64,000 nucleotides of DNA from Candidatus Pantoea formicae (GTDB taxonomy: Bacteria > Pseudomonadota > Gammaproteobacteria > Enterobacterales > Enterobacteriaceae): NCBI RefSeq assembly GCF_011752625.1, contig NZ_VWXD01000017.1, positions 1 to 64,000 on the forward strand. The letters run 5' to 3'. Every line of letters starts with the position of its first letter. Position 1 is the first letter of the stretch. The translations under genes and the position numbers were made by a program. The notes below the pieces were generated by a model. The model ran no database searches and had not been told where the DNA came from. It was given only the letters and a program-made list of their open reading frames with translations. Shown here one piece after another: positions 8,241 through 16,559 of the stretch.

Positions 8241-8662
8241 TCCGTTCCTGATCTTATCGCCGCCATCTTCCCCGTCAGCATTTGTAGAGAGCGGCCGCCC
8301 GCTGCGGATGGCGGCCAATCCTTGCACGAAACCGTAGCGGCCGCCTGGTGTAATGAGTGGCCGCAACGCTCAATAGCGAAAGAGGTAGATTGGCATCAGT
8401 TACGACGCATATTTCCCTTCCTGAAAACCGACAATACCGTTACACTCCTCCTTAATTCCTGCGCATTTCCCCTTGATTGTCATACTCTTTTGCAATTCCT
8501 CACGCATTTCTTCGCTTTCTCTCCATGATTGCCTGATCTTTGTCTTTTATGCTTTCAGGGCTTTACTCAGCCTCTGAGTAGTTGACGTTTGGCGTCGTAT
8601 GCTTGTTTCCGAAGACGCGACACACCTTGTCGTCATGAAACTGAATAGTAAGGACAATAATT
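8241..8662. other. 422-bp intergenic region between astE and spy
   Basis: No gene supported. The left part (8285-8365) is GC-rich and carries two copies of the 8-base palindrome GCGGCCGC (8291-8298 and 8337-8344) and other GGCGGCC/GGCCGC blocks, possibly a dispersed intergenic repeat. The right part must contain the spy promoter; I could not find a convincing CpxR box (GTAAA-N5-GTAAA). Confidence 0.5.
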
Positions 8663-9160
8663 ATGCGTAAACTCACTTCCCTGTTCCTGGCTACTACAAT
8701 GGCTCTTGGTGCTGCCAATATCGTCCACGCTGCGGCGGACAATCTGACACCACCGCCAGCAGGTAGCGAAAAACCGATGCACAAGCCGCCAATGCGCCAT
8801 CACGGTATGGAGATGATGTTTAAAGGGCTTAATCTGACGGATGCGCAGAAAGCCCAGATCAAAACCATCATGCGTGACAGCCATAAAGATATGAAACGTC
8901 CGTCGCTGGAAGAGCGCCGCGCGAACCACAGCATTATTGCATCTGACACCTTCGACCAAGCGAAAGCAGAGGCACAGGCGGCGAAAATGACCGCTGACGC
9001 TAAAGATCGTGCGGTGAAGATGATGGAAACGCAGAACAAAATTTATAACGTGCTGACGCCAGAGCAGAAAAAACAGTACAACGCGAATTTTGAGAAACGT
9101 CTGACAGAGAAACGTCCGCATGACGGTAAAATGCCGCCACCGCCGGCTGATGGTGAATAA
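8663..9160 (+). CDS. spy: Periplasmic chaperone Spy
   Basis: ATP-independent, cradle-shaped periplasmic chaperone of the Spy/CpxP family, 165 residues. Signal peptide 1-23 (cleavage after VHA). The LTxxQ repeats that define the family appear as LNLTDAQKAQI and LTPEQKKQY; helical IIASDTFDQAKAEAQAAKM lies between. A Met/His-rich segment (MHKPPMRHHGMEMM) follows the signal peptide, and the tail is Pro-rich. In E. coli spy is induced by Cpx and Bae envelope stress. Confidence 0.95.
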   Translation: MRKLTSLFLATTMALGAANIVHAAADNLTPPPAGSEKPMHKPPMRHHGMEMMFKGLNLTDAQKAQIKTIMRDSHKDMKRPSLEERRANHSIIASDTFDQAKAEAQAAKMTADAKDRAVKMMETQNKIYNVLTPEQKKQYNANFEKRLTEKRPHDGKMPPPPADGE

Positions 9161-9183
9161 GCCGTTTAGCTAACCGGTTTGAG

Positions 9184-9240
9184 ACCGCCGACGTTGTCCA
9201 CTGCATCTGTTGCTCTGGGCAGCGTCGGCGGTTTTGTTTA
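9184..9240 (+). terminator. Terminator of spy
   Basis: ACCGCCGACG (9184-9193) pairs fully with CGTCGGCGGT (9223-9232), followed by TTTTGTTT. It lies between the convergent spy and cho genes, overlapping the last codons of cho. Confidence 0.75.
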
Positions 9241-10098
9241 TAGCTCTATCAATGGGAAGACGCCGGACAGCAGCGGGCGACAGAGAATTTTATAACCGTC
9301 GTGGTCAAACCCGCTGCTTGCACGTTGCAGCTGTCTCGCTTCTGCTTCTGTGGCGACTGAACCCAGCCAGAACCAGTGATCAATCACATGGATCTGCGTC
9401 ATCTCAGCGCCCACCTCCAGCATGCCCACTGGGCCTCGCCACGGCCAGCACACCACGCGCATTTGCTCCAGTGCGTCACGCAAGCGTTGCTGGTGTTGTT
9501 CTATCGATTCTTTGCCGTAGCAGGCGCCAGCGCAACGCTTCAACGCGGCACGAAAACAGCCTCTTCCCGGGCTTAAACGCTCCAATCCTAACAATCCATG
9601 GCATAGCCGCTGTTCATCGGCGATGGTTTTCAATTTTTCCAAGGCGGCAAAGCGACTGCGGAACAAGCCGTAAAGATTAGGGGAACAGGAAAAGTCGAGA
9701 TCCTTGGCATAGACCACTTGGGGGGCGCCATCACCTAATTGCAGTGAGCAGAGCTGGCGGTTTTTGCGCAGGCGTTTATTGAACAGCGGCTGCTGCGTTT
9801 TAATCATCTGCGCTTCTAGCAGTTGTGCGCCTAAATCGCCTGCTGTGGGAATCCAGGTGACCCGTCGCGCCTGTCGCAACATACTGGCTTCTTCAGGCGT
9901 GCGGAAATGCGACATCACCCGACTGCGCAGGTTGACGCTTTTTCCGATATACAAGGGCAGGTCTTCACTCTCACCGTGGAAGGTGTAAACGCCCGGCTGA
10001 TTAGGTAAGCCTTCCAGCCATTGACGAAGATGCTCGGGATATTGATAAATGGCCGCCGCATCGAATTCTAGGCGGTGGCTGGCTGCACGTCTGACCAA
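9238..10098 (-). CDS. cho: Excinuclease Cho (UvrC-like 3' incision nuclease)
   Basis: GIY-YIG endonuclease of 286 residues that makes the 3' incision at bulky DNA lesions with UvrAB. The GIY-YIG core is visible as GVYTF ... YIGKS ... R with AQLLEAQMIK, matching the N-terminal half of UvrC; the C-terminal UvrC endonuclease/HhH part is absent, as normal for Cho. A LexA box lies 14 bases upstream of the start, so it is an SOS gene as in E. coli. Between spy and nadE, conserved order. Confidence 0.95.
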   Translation of the reverse strand: MVRRAASHRLEFDAAAIYQYPEHLRQWLEGLPNQPGVYTFHGESEDLPLYIGKSVNLRSRVMSHFRTPEEASMLRQARRVTWIPTAGDLGAQLLEAQMIKTQQPLFNKRLRKNRQLCSLQLGDGAPQVVYAKDLDFSCSPNLYGLFRSRFAALEKLKTIADEQRLCHGLLGLERLSPGRGCFRAALKRCAGACYGKESIEQHQQRLRDALEQMRVVCWPWRGPVGMLEVGAEMTQIHVIDHWFWLGSVATEAEARQLQRASSGFDHDGYKILCRPLLSGVFPLIEL

Positions 10099-10111
10099 AA
10101 CTCACTCCGAT

Positions 10112-10131
10112 TACTGGTTGTCCGTCCAGTA
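10112..10131 (-). promoter_or_regulatory. LexA (SOS) box of cho
   Basis: TACTG-N10-CAGTA, with both outer pentamers identical to the 20-bp LexA consensus. It sits 14 bases before the cho start. E. coli cho is LexA-regulated. Confidence 0.88.
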
Positions 10132-10175
10132 TATCAGTGCGCTGCTTTTCTCGCCAGTCAGTGACCGTGGAGGAG

Positions 10176-10203
10176 GCGTTTCCCGTGGGTTAACGGGAAA
10201 CGC
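10176..10203 (-). terminator. Strong hairpin downstream of nadE
   Basis: An 11-bp perfect stem (GCGTTTCCCGT with ACGGGAAACGC, 6-base loop) begins 8 bases after the nadE stop on the minus strand. No T-run follows, so termination is likely but not certain. Confidence 0.5.
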
Positions 10204-10210
10204 GGAAGGG

Positions 10211-11038
10211 CTACTTTTTCCAGAAATCGTCAAACACCGTAATCGGTGGGCGGCGTTTGTGTTCGGTTTTCAGATACCAGCCTTCGATGGTCTTCGCCGC
10301 TGCGGGATCAATGGATTTGCCTTCCAGATAAGCATCAATCTGCTGATAGGTCACGCCCAAGGCCACTTCATCTTGCAGGCCTGGACGGTCATCTTCTAAA
10401 TCAGCCGTTGGGTGTTTCAAGTAGAGATGCTCTGGGCAACCCAAAGTTTTGAGCAACTGCTTACCTTGGCCTTTATGCAGACGGAAGATAGGGTTGATGT
10501 CACTGCCACCATCACCATATTTGGTGAAAAAGCCGGTGATGGCTTCTGCCGCATGGTCAGTGCCCACGACAACCCCTTTTGTCATCCCTGCAATGCTGTA
10601 CTGAGCTTTCATGCGTTCACGGGCTTTCTCATTACCGCGCACAAAATCAGAAACCACAATACCGGCCTCTTTCAAGGCACGCTCACTGGCAAGAATCGCC
10701 TCTTTGATGTTAACCACAAGGGTGCGATCCGGCTGGATAAACGCCAACGCATCCTGACAATCTTGTTCATCCGCTTGAACACCGTAAGGCAGACGCACAG
10801 CGATAAAGGTGTAATCTTGATCGCCGGTTTCTTCACGCAATTCGCGAATAGCAGTTTGCGACAGCATCCCCGTGAGGGTAGAGTCCTGACCGCCGCTGAT
10901 GCCGAGCACCAGGGTTTTCAGAAAAGGGTTGGCTTTCAGGTAAGACTTTAAGAAATCAACGCTAACGCGGATTTCCTGCTGTGGATCGATAACGGGTTTT
11001 ACACCAAGGGCTTCGATGATTTCCTGCTGCAGTGACAT
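10211..11038 (-). CDS. nadE: Ammonia-dependent NAD+ synthetase NadE
   Basis: Final step of NAD biosynthesis: ATP-dependent amidation of deamido-NAD with ammonia. 275 residues, the same as E. coli. The N-type ATP pyrophosphatase P-loop is GISGGQDSTL; TDHAAEAITGFFTKYGDGG is the conserved active-site block. It has no glutaminase domain, so it is the ammonia-dependent form. Start preceded by GGAGAGG. Same neighbours (cho, osmE side) as E. coli. Confidence 0.97.
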   Translation of the reverse strand: MSLQQEIIEALGVKPVIDPQQEIRVSVDFLKSYLKANPFLKTLVLGISGGQDSTLTGMLSQTAIRELREETGDQDYTFIAVRLPYGVQADEQDCQDALAFIQPDRTLVVNIKEAILASERALKEAGIVVSDFVRGNEKARERMKAQYSIAGMTKGVVVGTDHAAEAITGFFTKYGDGGSDINPIFRLHKGQGKQLLKTLGCPEHLYLKHPTADLEDDRPGLQDEVALGVTYQQIDAYLEGKSIDPAAAKTIEGWYLKTEHKRRPPITVFDDFWKK

Positions 11039-11155
11039 GAACCTCTCCTCAAGTCAGTAGCCTGACGGCACAATGCGAATCATTTGCTAAAGCTAACGCC
11101 TCTGATGGCAAACAACAAGCCGTACGGCTTGTTGATGCACTTATTTGCAGGCTTT

Positions 11156-12346
11156 TCAGGCGCTTTTGGGCTTTTGTGCCAAAAGGTTGAACATCAAAAT
11201 GGCCAGCATAAAGCAACCGAAAATCGTGCCAGTCATGCTGGCAACGGAGGTGCCACCCAGCCCGGTGACAGGCACACTGATCGCACCCAGCGTGAACATG
11301 GTGACACCAATCACGGCGGAGGCGCTCCCCGCACGATGTCCCTGACTTTGCATCGCCAGAGACGATGCGGTAGTGGCGATCACGCCGTTACTGGCGATAG
11401 TAAAGAACAGTGCAACCAAGATCACCGGCAGTGCAGCCCCGGTCAAGCCCGCCAGCAACAGGCAACTGGATGCGATAAACGCGAGGGTTAAGCCGCCTTT
11501 CAACACCCGATATTCACCCCATAGTGGGCATAAACGGGCACTGGTTTGAGATGCAATAATCAGGCCGATACCGTTCGCTGCGAAACAGAGGCTGAATGCC
11601 TGCGGTGATAAGCCGTAGATTTGCTGCAAAACGAACGGCGATGCACCGATATAGGCAAACATCCCAGACATCATAAAGCCTTGCGTCAGGCAAAAGCCCA
11701 TAAAGGGACGATGTGTGAACACCTGTCCGAGTGCTGCCCAGGCAGAGAATACCGAACCCTGACTGCGTCGTTCTTCCGGCAAGGTTTCATGCAGCTTCCA
11801 GCGCGCCAGGAAAATCAGCAAAATCGCGACACAGCCTAACACCACAAAAATGCCACGCCAGTTAAGCACCGTCATCAGAGCGCCACCGAGCACCGGCGCG
11901 CCAATCGGTGCCAATCCGTTGACTAACATCAACAAGGCGAAGAAGCGTGTCAGCTCATGGCCGCTATACATATCACGTGCGATGGCACGTGACAGTACCG
12001 CACCACCTGCACCGGCTAAGCCTTCAAACAGGCGAGCCACCAACAGGGAATGAATATCTTTCGCCAATGCGCAGCCAATGGACGCGACGAACAGCAGAAT
12101 GAGAGAGAGTAAAAGAGGGCGGATACGGCCGAACTTGTCACTCATGGGACCAAACAAAAGTTGGCCTGCGCCCAATCCAAGCAGGCCTGCGGTTAGGCTT
12201 AGCTGGGCCGTTGCTGTTTCCGTGTTGAGATCGCGTGCCAGTTCAGGCAATGCGGGTAAATACAGGTCGATACATAACGGCCCGAGTGCCGCGAGCAAGC
12301 CGAGTGTGATGGCATAAACCAGCCGATTGGAGTGTGCAGGTGTCAT
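11156..12346 (-). CDS. MFS drug-resistance exporter, Bcr/CflA family
   Basis: Inner-membrane major facilitator of 396 residues with 12 predicted helices. The Bcr/CflA family start is clear: LGPLCIDLYLPALPELARDL in helix 1, then GPMSDKFGRIRPLL as the loop 2-3 motif. Start set at MTPAHSNRL (12346) because AGAGGATCA precedes it; a longer in-frame extension has no family support. It lies between nadE and osmE, which are adjacent in E. coli, so this is a lineage-specific addition. Substrate unknown; drug/H+ antiport is family inference. Confidence 0.88.
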   Translation of the reverse strand: MTPAHSNRLVYAITLGLLAALGPLCIDLYLPALPELARDLNTETATAQLSLTAGLLGLGAGQLLFGPMSDKFGRIRPLLLSLILLFVASIGCALAKDIHSLLVARLFEGLAGAGGAVLSRAIARDMYSGHELTRFFALLMLVNGLAPIGAPVLGGALMTVLNWRGIFVVLGCVAILLIFLARWKLHETLPEERRSQGSVFSAWAALGQVFTHRPFMGFCLTQGFMMSGMFAYIGASPFVLQQIYGLSPQAFSLCFAANGIGLIIASQTSARLCPLWGEYRVLKGGLTLAFIASSCLLLAGLTGAALPVILVALFFTIASNGVIATTASSLAMQSQGHRAGSASAVIGVTMFTLGAISVPVTGLGGTSVASMTGTIFGCFMLAILMFNLLAQKPKSA

Positions 12347-12538
12347 TGATCCTCTGTGTTCTTTTATGTCGGTAGATTTTTTTGCCGGGGGATTATACGA
12401 AGCGAGAGGCAGCAACACAGCAACTTTACGAAAAACTAACGCTTCAGAAATCGCTGAAAGCGAAGCCATAGATTTGATTAATCTGGATTTATGTTCCAAG
12501 CTTAGTGTGACATGGACAAAGTATGAGGAAAAAACAAA

Positions 12539-12874
12539 ATGAATAAAGTGCTGGGATGTATCGCTGCTGCTGTAACGCTGGTTGCCCTGTCAGGCTGTAC
12601 CACTTATGACAAAGCTGAAAGCTATGTCACCAAACCGGTAGTGAAGGACGTTAAGAAAGGTATGACGCGTGACCAGGTTCGCCAGATTGCGGGGCCACCT
12701 TCTACTGAAATTACCATGGTGCATGCACGTGGTACTTGCCAGACCTACGTGATTGGTGAGCGTGATGGCAAACAGCAAACCTACTTTGTAAGTTATAACG
12801 ATGTAGGCCGCGTAATGAATTATGGCTTCCAGAGCTGTAAAGACTACGATACTGATCCTCAAGCCAATCAGTAA
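12539..12874 (+). CDS. osmE: Osmotically inducible lipoprotein OsmE
   Basis: Small outer-membrane lipoprotein of 111 residues (E. coli 112), SmpA/OmlA (BamE-like) fold. Lipobox LSGC with the acylated Cys at residue 20; VVKDVKKGMTRDQVRQIAGPPS and MVHARGTCQTYVIGERDGK match OsmE. Ribosome-binding site GAGGA, 9 bases before ATG. In E. coli expression rises with osmolarity and in stationary phase. Confidence 0.95.
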   Translation: MNKVLGCIAAAVTLVALSGCTTYDKAESYVTKPVVKDVKKGMTRDQVRQIAGPPSTEITMVHARGTCQTYVIGERDGKQQTYFVSYNDVGRVMNYGFQSCKDYDTDPQANQ

Positions 12875-12888
12875 GCCTCATCCTATGA

Positions 12889-12917
12889 AACGGCCCGTCA
12901 TTGACGGGCCGTTTTTT
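12889..12917 (+). terminator. Terminator of osmE
   Basis: AACGGCCCGTCA pairs with TGACGGGCCGTT and is followed by six T residues; 15 bases after the osmE stop. Confidence 0.88.
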
Positions 12918-12926
12918 GTTATGCGC

Positions 12927-13313
12927 TTATAAGCCGTAAGGGCGCGGCACTTCCACGTAGCTGCCACCCACTTCACGTTGGTAATAGTGGCCTTCCTGCA
13001 CGTAATAACGTTTGCCGTTAAAATCCAGCACGCGCATCCCGCCTTCTGGGGGTGCTTCAGGCGCTTGGACCACCACGTAGGTGTCACCCTGACGCTGATA
13101 GTAGTTGCCATTGAGCATGTAGTAAGTCAGGCCGCCGATCAGCACCGCCGTCGCGGCTTCAGGCAAGAAGCGCAGTGGGCCGGGGCCCCCCCAATGTGGA
13201 CCTGGACCACCCCAGTGTGGACCAGGGCCGGGGCCCCATCCATAAGGGTGGGCAAAACTAATGGCTGGCGTCAGTAAGGTTAACGCCAGCACCGAGGCGA
13301 TAACATTTTTCAT
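12927..13313 (-). CDS. Secreted or membrane-anchored Gly/Pro/His/Trp-rich protein (DUF6515-like)
   Basis: 128 residues starting at 13313 behind GGAGAATCACCG. A signal peptide (about 1-21) is followed by a low-complexity segment (24-46) with tandem GPHWG repeats, a short hydrophobic stretch (54-66, AATAVLIGGLTYY), and two YYQR-type motifs (71-74 and 110-113) with surrounding beta-rich sequence. This resembles proteins annotated DUF6515. Function unknown; envelope location is inferred from the signal peptide. Convergent with osmE. Confidence 0.78.
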   Translation of the reverse strand: MKNVIASVLALTLLTPAISFAHPYGWGPGPGPHWGGPGPHWGGPGPLRFLPEAATAVLIGGLTYYMLNGNYYQRQGDTYVVVQAPEAPPEGGMRVLDFNGKRYYVQEGHYYQREVGGSYVEVPRPYGL

Positions 13314-13461
13314 CGGTGATTCTCCTGCTTTGACTAATAGCAGGATTCGCCTTCTGAGGATAAAACTCAAGTGAAAAGTGGCTGATTTTTCGTCCGTTTA
13401 CCACGCTTAACACTTTCCTGACGCTTGCACCACGATTGGACTAAATTGCGGAGTTTACGCC

Positions 13462-13493
13462 AAAAAAAACGGCAGACTTTGCGGGCCTGCCGT
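13462..13493 (-). terminator. Terminator of tcyP
   Basis: On the minus strand ACGGCAG pairs with CTGCCGT and is followed by eight T residues; about 17 bases beyond the tcyP stop. Confidence 0.85.
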
Positions 13494-13510
13494 GGGGGAT
13501 GTCGTAAGAA

Positions 13511-14902
13511 TTAACGATGCGCCAGTTCCGCGTTTTCGTCACTCTCTAGCACTTTTTTATCGGTTAATCCGAGCCAGCGGCTGGTGAGAGAACCGGCGGT
13601 CATTGAACCGTTAACGTTCAATGCGGTACGGCCCATATCAATCAGCGGCTCAATCGAGATCAGCAACGCAACCAGCGTGACCGGTAAGCCCATGGCAGGC
13701 AGAACAATCAACGCGGCGAAAGTCGCACCGCCGCCCACGCCTGCCACACCCGCAGAACTGAGGGTCACGATGCCGACCAGGGTCGCAATCCACATCGGGT
13801 CAAACGGGTTGATGCCCACAGTCGGCGCCACCATCACGGCCAGCATGGTTGGATAGAGACCGGCGCAGCCGTTCTGACCAATGGTCGCGCCAAATGAAGC
13901 TGAGAAGCTGGCAATCGATTCTGGCACACCAAGGCGGCGCGTCTGCGTTTCCACATTCAGTGGAATGCTGGCGGCGCTGGAGCGGCTGGTAAAAGCGAAA
14001 GTAATGACCGGCCATACCTTGCGGAAGAAGCGCATCGGATTGATGCCGTTCACTGACAGCAACAGGGCATGCACGCCGAACATGATCGCTAAACCGAGGT
14101 AAGACGCGACCACAAATCCACCCAACTTGATGATGTCTTGCAGGTTAGAACCTGCCACCACTTTGGTCATTAAAGCCAGTACACCGTAAGGAGTCAGCTT
14201 CATGATCAAGCGTACCAGTTTCATCACCCAAGATTGCAGGGTATCGATGGCCACTAACACGCGCTCACCTTTGACTTTGTCATCTTTCAACAACTGCAAA
14301 GCGGCTACACCGAGGAAGGCAGCGAAGATCACCACACTGATGATTGACGTTGGGTTAGCGCCCGCCATATCAGCAAATGGATTTTTCGGGATAAAGGAGA
14401 GCAGCAACTGCGGCGTACTCAGATCGGCGACTTTGCCGACGTAGTTGCTTTGAATCGCGCTCAGACGTGCGGTTTCTTGCGCACCTTGCACCAGTCCTTC
14501 AGCGCTGAGACCAAACAGGCCGGTGACCATCACGCCGACCAATGCGGAGATCGCCGTGGTAAACAGCAGCACGCCGATGGTCAATACGCTGATTTTTCCA
14601 AGTGAAGAGGCATTATGCAGACGCGCAACGGCGCTCAAGATTGAGGCAAACACCAGCGGCATCACGATCATCTGTAGCAATTGCACGTAGCCGTTGCCAA
14701 CTATGTTGAACCAGCTAATTGAATCCTTCACCACTGGACTGTTTTCACCATAAATGGTTTGCAGGGCCAGGCCGAAAAGCACGCCAAACACCAAACCGGT
14801 CAGGACGCGTTTTGACAAACTCCAGCTTGGGTTGCCGATGCGATTTAAAACAATCAGCAGCGCGACAAAGGCCACGATATTAATAATGAGGGGAAAATCC
14901 AT
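13511..14902 (-). CDS. tcyP: L-cystine symporter TcyP
   Basis: Inner-membrane cation symporter of the dicarboxylate/amino acid:cation symporter family (DAACS), 463 residues as in E. coli TcyP (YdjN). About eight helices plus re-entrant hairpins; the Ser-rich hairpin is FAFTSRSSAASIPLN and the second hairpin IGQNGCAGLYPTM. In E. coli it imports cystine and is under CysB control. Neighbouring ydjM matches E. coli order; katE and chb genes that separate it from osmE in E. coli are missing. Confidence 0.96.
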   Translation of the reverse strand: MDFPLIINIVAFVALLIVLNRIGNPSWSLSKRVLTGLVFGVLFGLALQTIYGENSPVVKDSISWFNIVGNGYVQLLQMIVMPLVFASILSAVARLHNASSLGKISVLTIGVLLFTTAISALVGVMVTGLFGLSAEGLVQGAQETARLSAIQSNYVGKVADLSTPQLLLSFIPKNPFADMAGANPTSIISVVIFAAFLGVAALQLLKDDKVKGERVLVAIDTLQSWVMKLVRLIMKLTPYGVLALMTKVVAGSNLQDIIKLGGFVVASYLGLAIMFGVHALLLSVNGINPMRFFRKVWPVITFAFTSRSSAASIPLNVETQTRRLGVPESIASFSASFGATIGQNGCAGLYPTMLAVMVAPTVGINPFDPMWIATLVGIVTLSSAGVAGVGGGATFAALIVLPAMGLPVTLVALLISIEPLIDMGRTALNVNGSMTAGSLTSRWLGLTDKKVLESDENAELAHR

Positions 14903-15055
14903 GCTTGACTCCAGAGATATACCGCGCCGCGAATGACCTCAGCGCGAAAAACAGTAAGTTCCCGTCAGGGAATGTCAGGAATGTTATCAGCTCAAGAAAG
15001 TGCAAGCTTATACTCAAAAGGAATGGCTTATAACTTTATTGCTTAAATTGTCACT

Positions 15056-15646
15056 TTATTGCGCTGTTTGACCGTTTACCAACCGACTAATACCATTCTG
15101 TAACGTATTAAACAGTTGCTCAGGCCAACCGTTAGCACCAAAAGAGGGCATGCCTGGCGGGAACCACAATGCGTACCCCACCAATGCGAGACAGAGTGCG
15201 CGTTCAAGTTGATTGCCTTTTTGGCTATTTAATAATGGGAGACGAAAGCGCCAACGACAGGGCCAAAGCAGCGGTACGCCAGCGGGTGTCAGCATATCGG
15301 CGACGATATGGCTCAGATACCCCAGCGTGAGTCCCTGTAACACATCGGCCGGTAAGAACCAGTCCGCGGGGACATTCAACTGGAACAGCCATAGGCTGAT
15401 TGCGACGGCCAGCAAACTGTGGGTAAAACCGCGATGCCCAAATGCACGCGCGATGGGTTGTGAAATCCACTTGAAACGCTGACCTAACACAGATTTAGGG
15501 TGGTCAATATCGGGAAGCAGGCAGGTTAAAAGCGCAGCAGGCACAAGATGCCACCAGTCGGCGCTGGCCATTACCGGCGTCAACTCTGCGCGCTTGGCAA
15601 AAATCGCACTGGCAATGGCAAAAATGATATGGCCTTCGGCCGTCAT
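15056..15646 (-). CDS. ydjM: Inner-membrane protein YdjM, SOS-regulated
   Basis: Membrane-bound, metal-dependent hydrolase-like protein (DUF457, YdjM/LexA-regulated family), 196 residues. The start at 15646 (MTAEGH) matches E. coli and gives the same length. Metal-binding-type His residues occur in MTAEGH, LLPDIDHP, GHRGFTHSL and YLSHIVADMLTPAG; four to five membrane segments. A LexA box lies 20 bases upstream. Biochemical function is not known. Confidence 0.92.
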   Translation of the reverse strand: MTAEGHIIFAIASAIFAKRAELTPVMASADWWHLVPAALLTCLLPDIDHPKSVLGQRFKWISQPIARAFGHRGFTHSLLAVAISLWLFQLNVPADWFLPADVLQGLTLGYLSHIVADMLTPAGVPLLWPCRWRFRLPLLNSQKGNQLERALCLALVGYALWFPPGMPSFGANGWPEQLFNTLQNGISRLVNGQTAQ

Positions 15647-15665
15647 GATAAAACCTGGCTGCAAA

Positions 15666-15685
15666 AACTGTCGATGCATCCAGTA
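15666..15685 (-). promoter_or_regulatory. LexA (SOS) box of ydjM
   Basis: AACTG-N10-CAGTA, one base from the perfect outer consensus, 20 bases before the ydjM start. E. coli ydjM is a known SOS gene with LexA boxes in this position. Confidence 0.82.
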
Positions 15686-15745
15686 TAGGGATTTATCCAG
15701 TGAAATAGAACGGTGACGCTGTAACGAAGCGTTAATATTTTTCAC

Positions 15746-15772
15746 TTTCCCGCGTCATAATGACGCGGGAAA
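15746..15772 (-). terminator. 12-bp hairpin downstream of kduD
   Basis: TTTCCCGCGTCA (15746-15757) pairs fully with TGACGCGGGAAA (15761-15772) around TAA. It starts 13 bases after the kduD stop, without a following T-run. It probably separates the kdu transcript from ydjM. Confidence 0.55.
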
Positions 15773-15785
15773 AGAACAGGTTAGC

Positions 15786-16547
15786 TTAGCGTGCTAACCA
15801 TCCGCCATCGACTGCCAAGGTGTAGCCTTGTACGTAATCGGATGCGCTGGAGGCCAGAAATACAACCGGCCCCATCATGTCATCGGGAATTCCCCAGCGA
15901 CCTGATGGAATCCTGCCCAAAATCTCCTCATTGCGTGATTCGTCACTGCGCAATTGTTCTGTGTTATTGGTGGCCATGTAACCCGGCGCAATCGCATTAA
16001 CGTTAATACCGTATTTAGCCCATTCATTGGCCATCAGGCGCGTGAGGCCCATCACGGCGCTTTTGGATGCAGTGTAGGAGGGTACGCGGATTCCCCCCTG
16101 AAATGACAGCATCGACGCGATGTTAATGATTTTCCCGCCATGACCTTGTTTGATAAATTGAAGGGCAATCTGCTGTGAGAGGAAAAACAGGCTCTTGCTG
16201 TTGATATTCATCACATCATCCCAGTCCTGCTCGCTAAAGTTAAGCGCGTCCTCGCGTCGGATAATGCCCGCGTTATTCACCAGAATATCAATATGCCCAG
16301 CCTGTGCGACGGCTTGTTCAACAATGTGCGGCACCAGAGACGGCTTGGTGAGGTCGGCCTGAATAGACCAGAAGCGACGGCCCAACGCTTCGACTTTAGC
16401 TTGAGTATCCGCCGGACCTGCGCGATTCACACCAATGATGTCGCAGCCCGCTTGTGCCAGACCCAGTGCCATTCCTTGACCTAGACCGGTATTACAGCCT
16501 GTCACCAGCGCCACTTTGCCTTCGAGATTAAATGCATTAAGAATCAT
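15786..16547 (-). CDS. kduD: 2-dehydro-3-deoxy-D-gluconate 5-dehydrogenase KduD
   Basis: Short-chain dehydrogenase/reductase of 253 residues that reduces 2,5-diketo-3-deoxygluconate to 2-keto-3-deoxygluconate in unsaturated galacturonate (pectin) or hexuronate degradation. Cofactor motif TGCNTGLGQG near the N-terminus, NNAG, and catalytic YTASK. It starts 12 bases behind kduI, so the two form one transcript. The pair sits between hxpB and ydjM, adjacent in E. coli, so it is an insertion relative to that order. Confidence 0.95.
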   Translation of the reverse strand: MILNAFNLEGKVALVTGCNTGLGQGMALGLAQAGCDIIGVNRAGPADTQAKVEALGRRFWSIQADLTKPSLVPHIVEQAVAQAGHIDILVNNAGIIRREDALNFSEQDWDDVMNINSKSLFFLSQQIALQFIKQGHGGKIINIASMLSFQGGIRVPSYTASKSAVMGLTRLMANEWAKYGINVNAIAPGYMATNNTEQLRSDESRNEEILGRIPSGRWGIPDDMMGPVVFLASSASDYVQGYTLAVDGGWLAR

Positions 16548-16559
16548 CTTTCACTCCTG

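Noticed and set aside
8322..8528. 68-codon frame between astE and spy
   Set aside because: Arises from the GC-rich repeat-like block, low-quality composition, no start signal.
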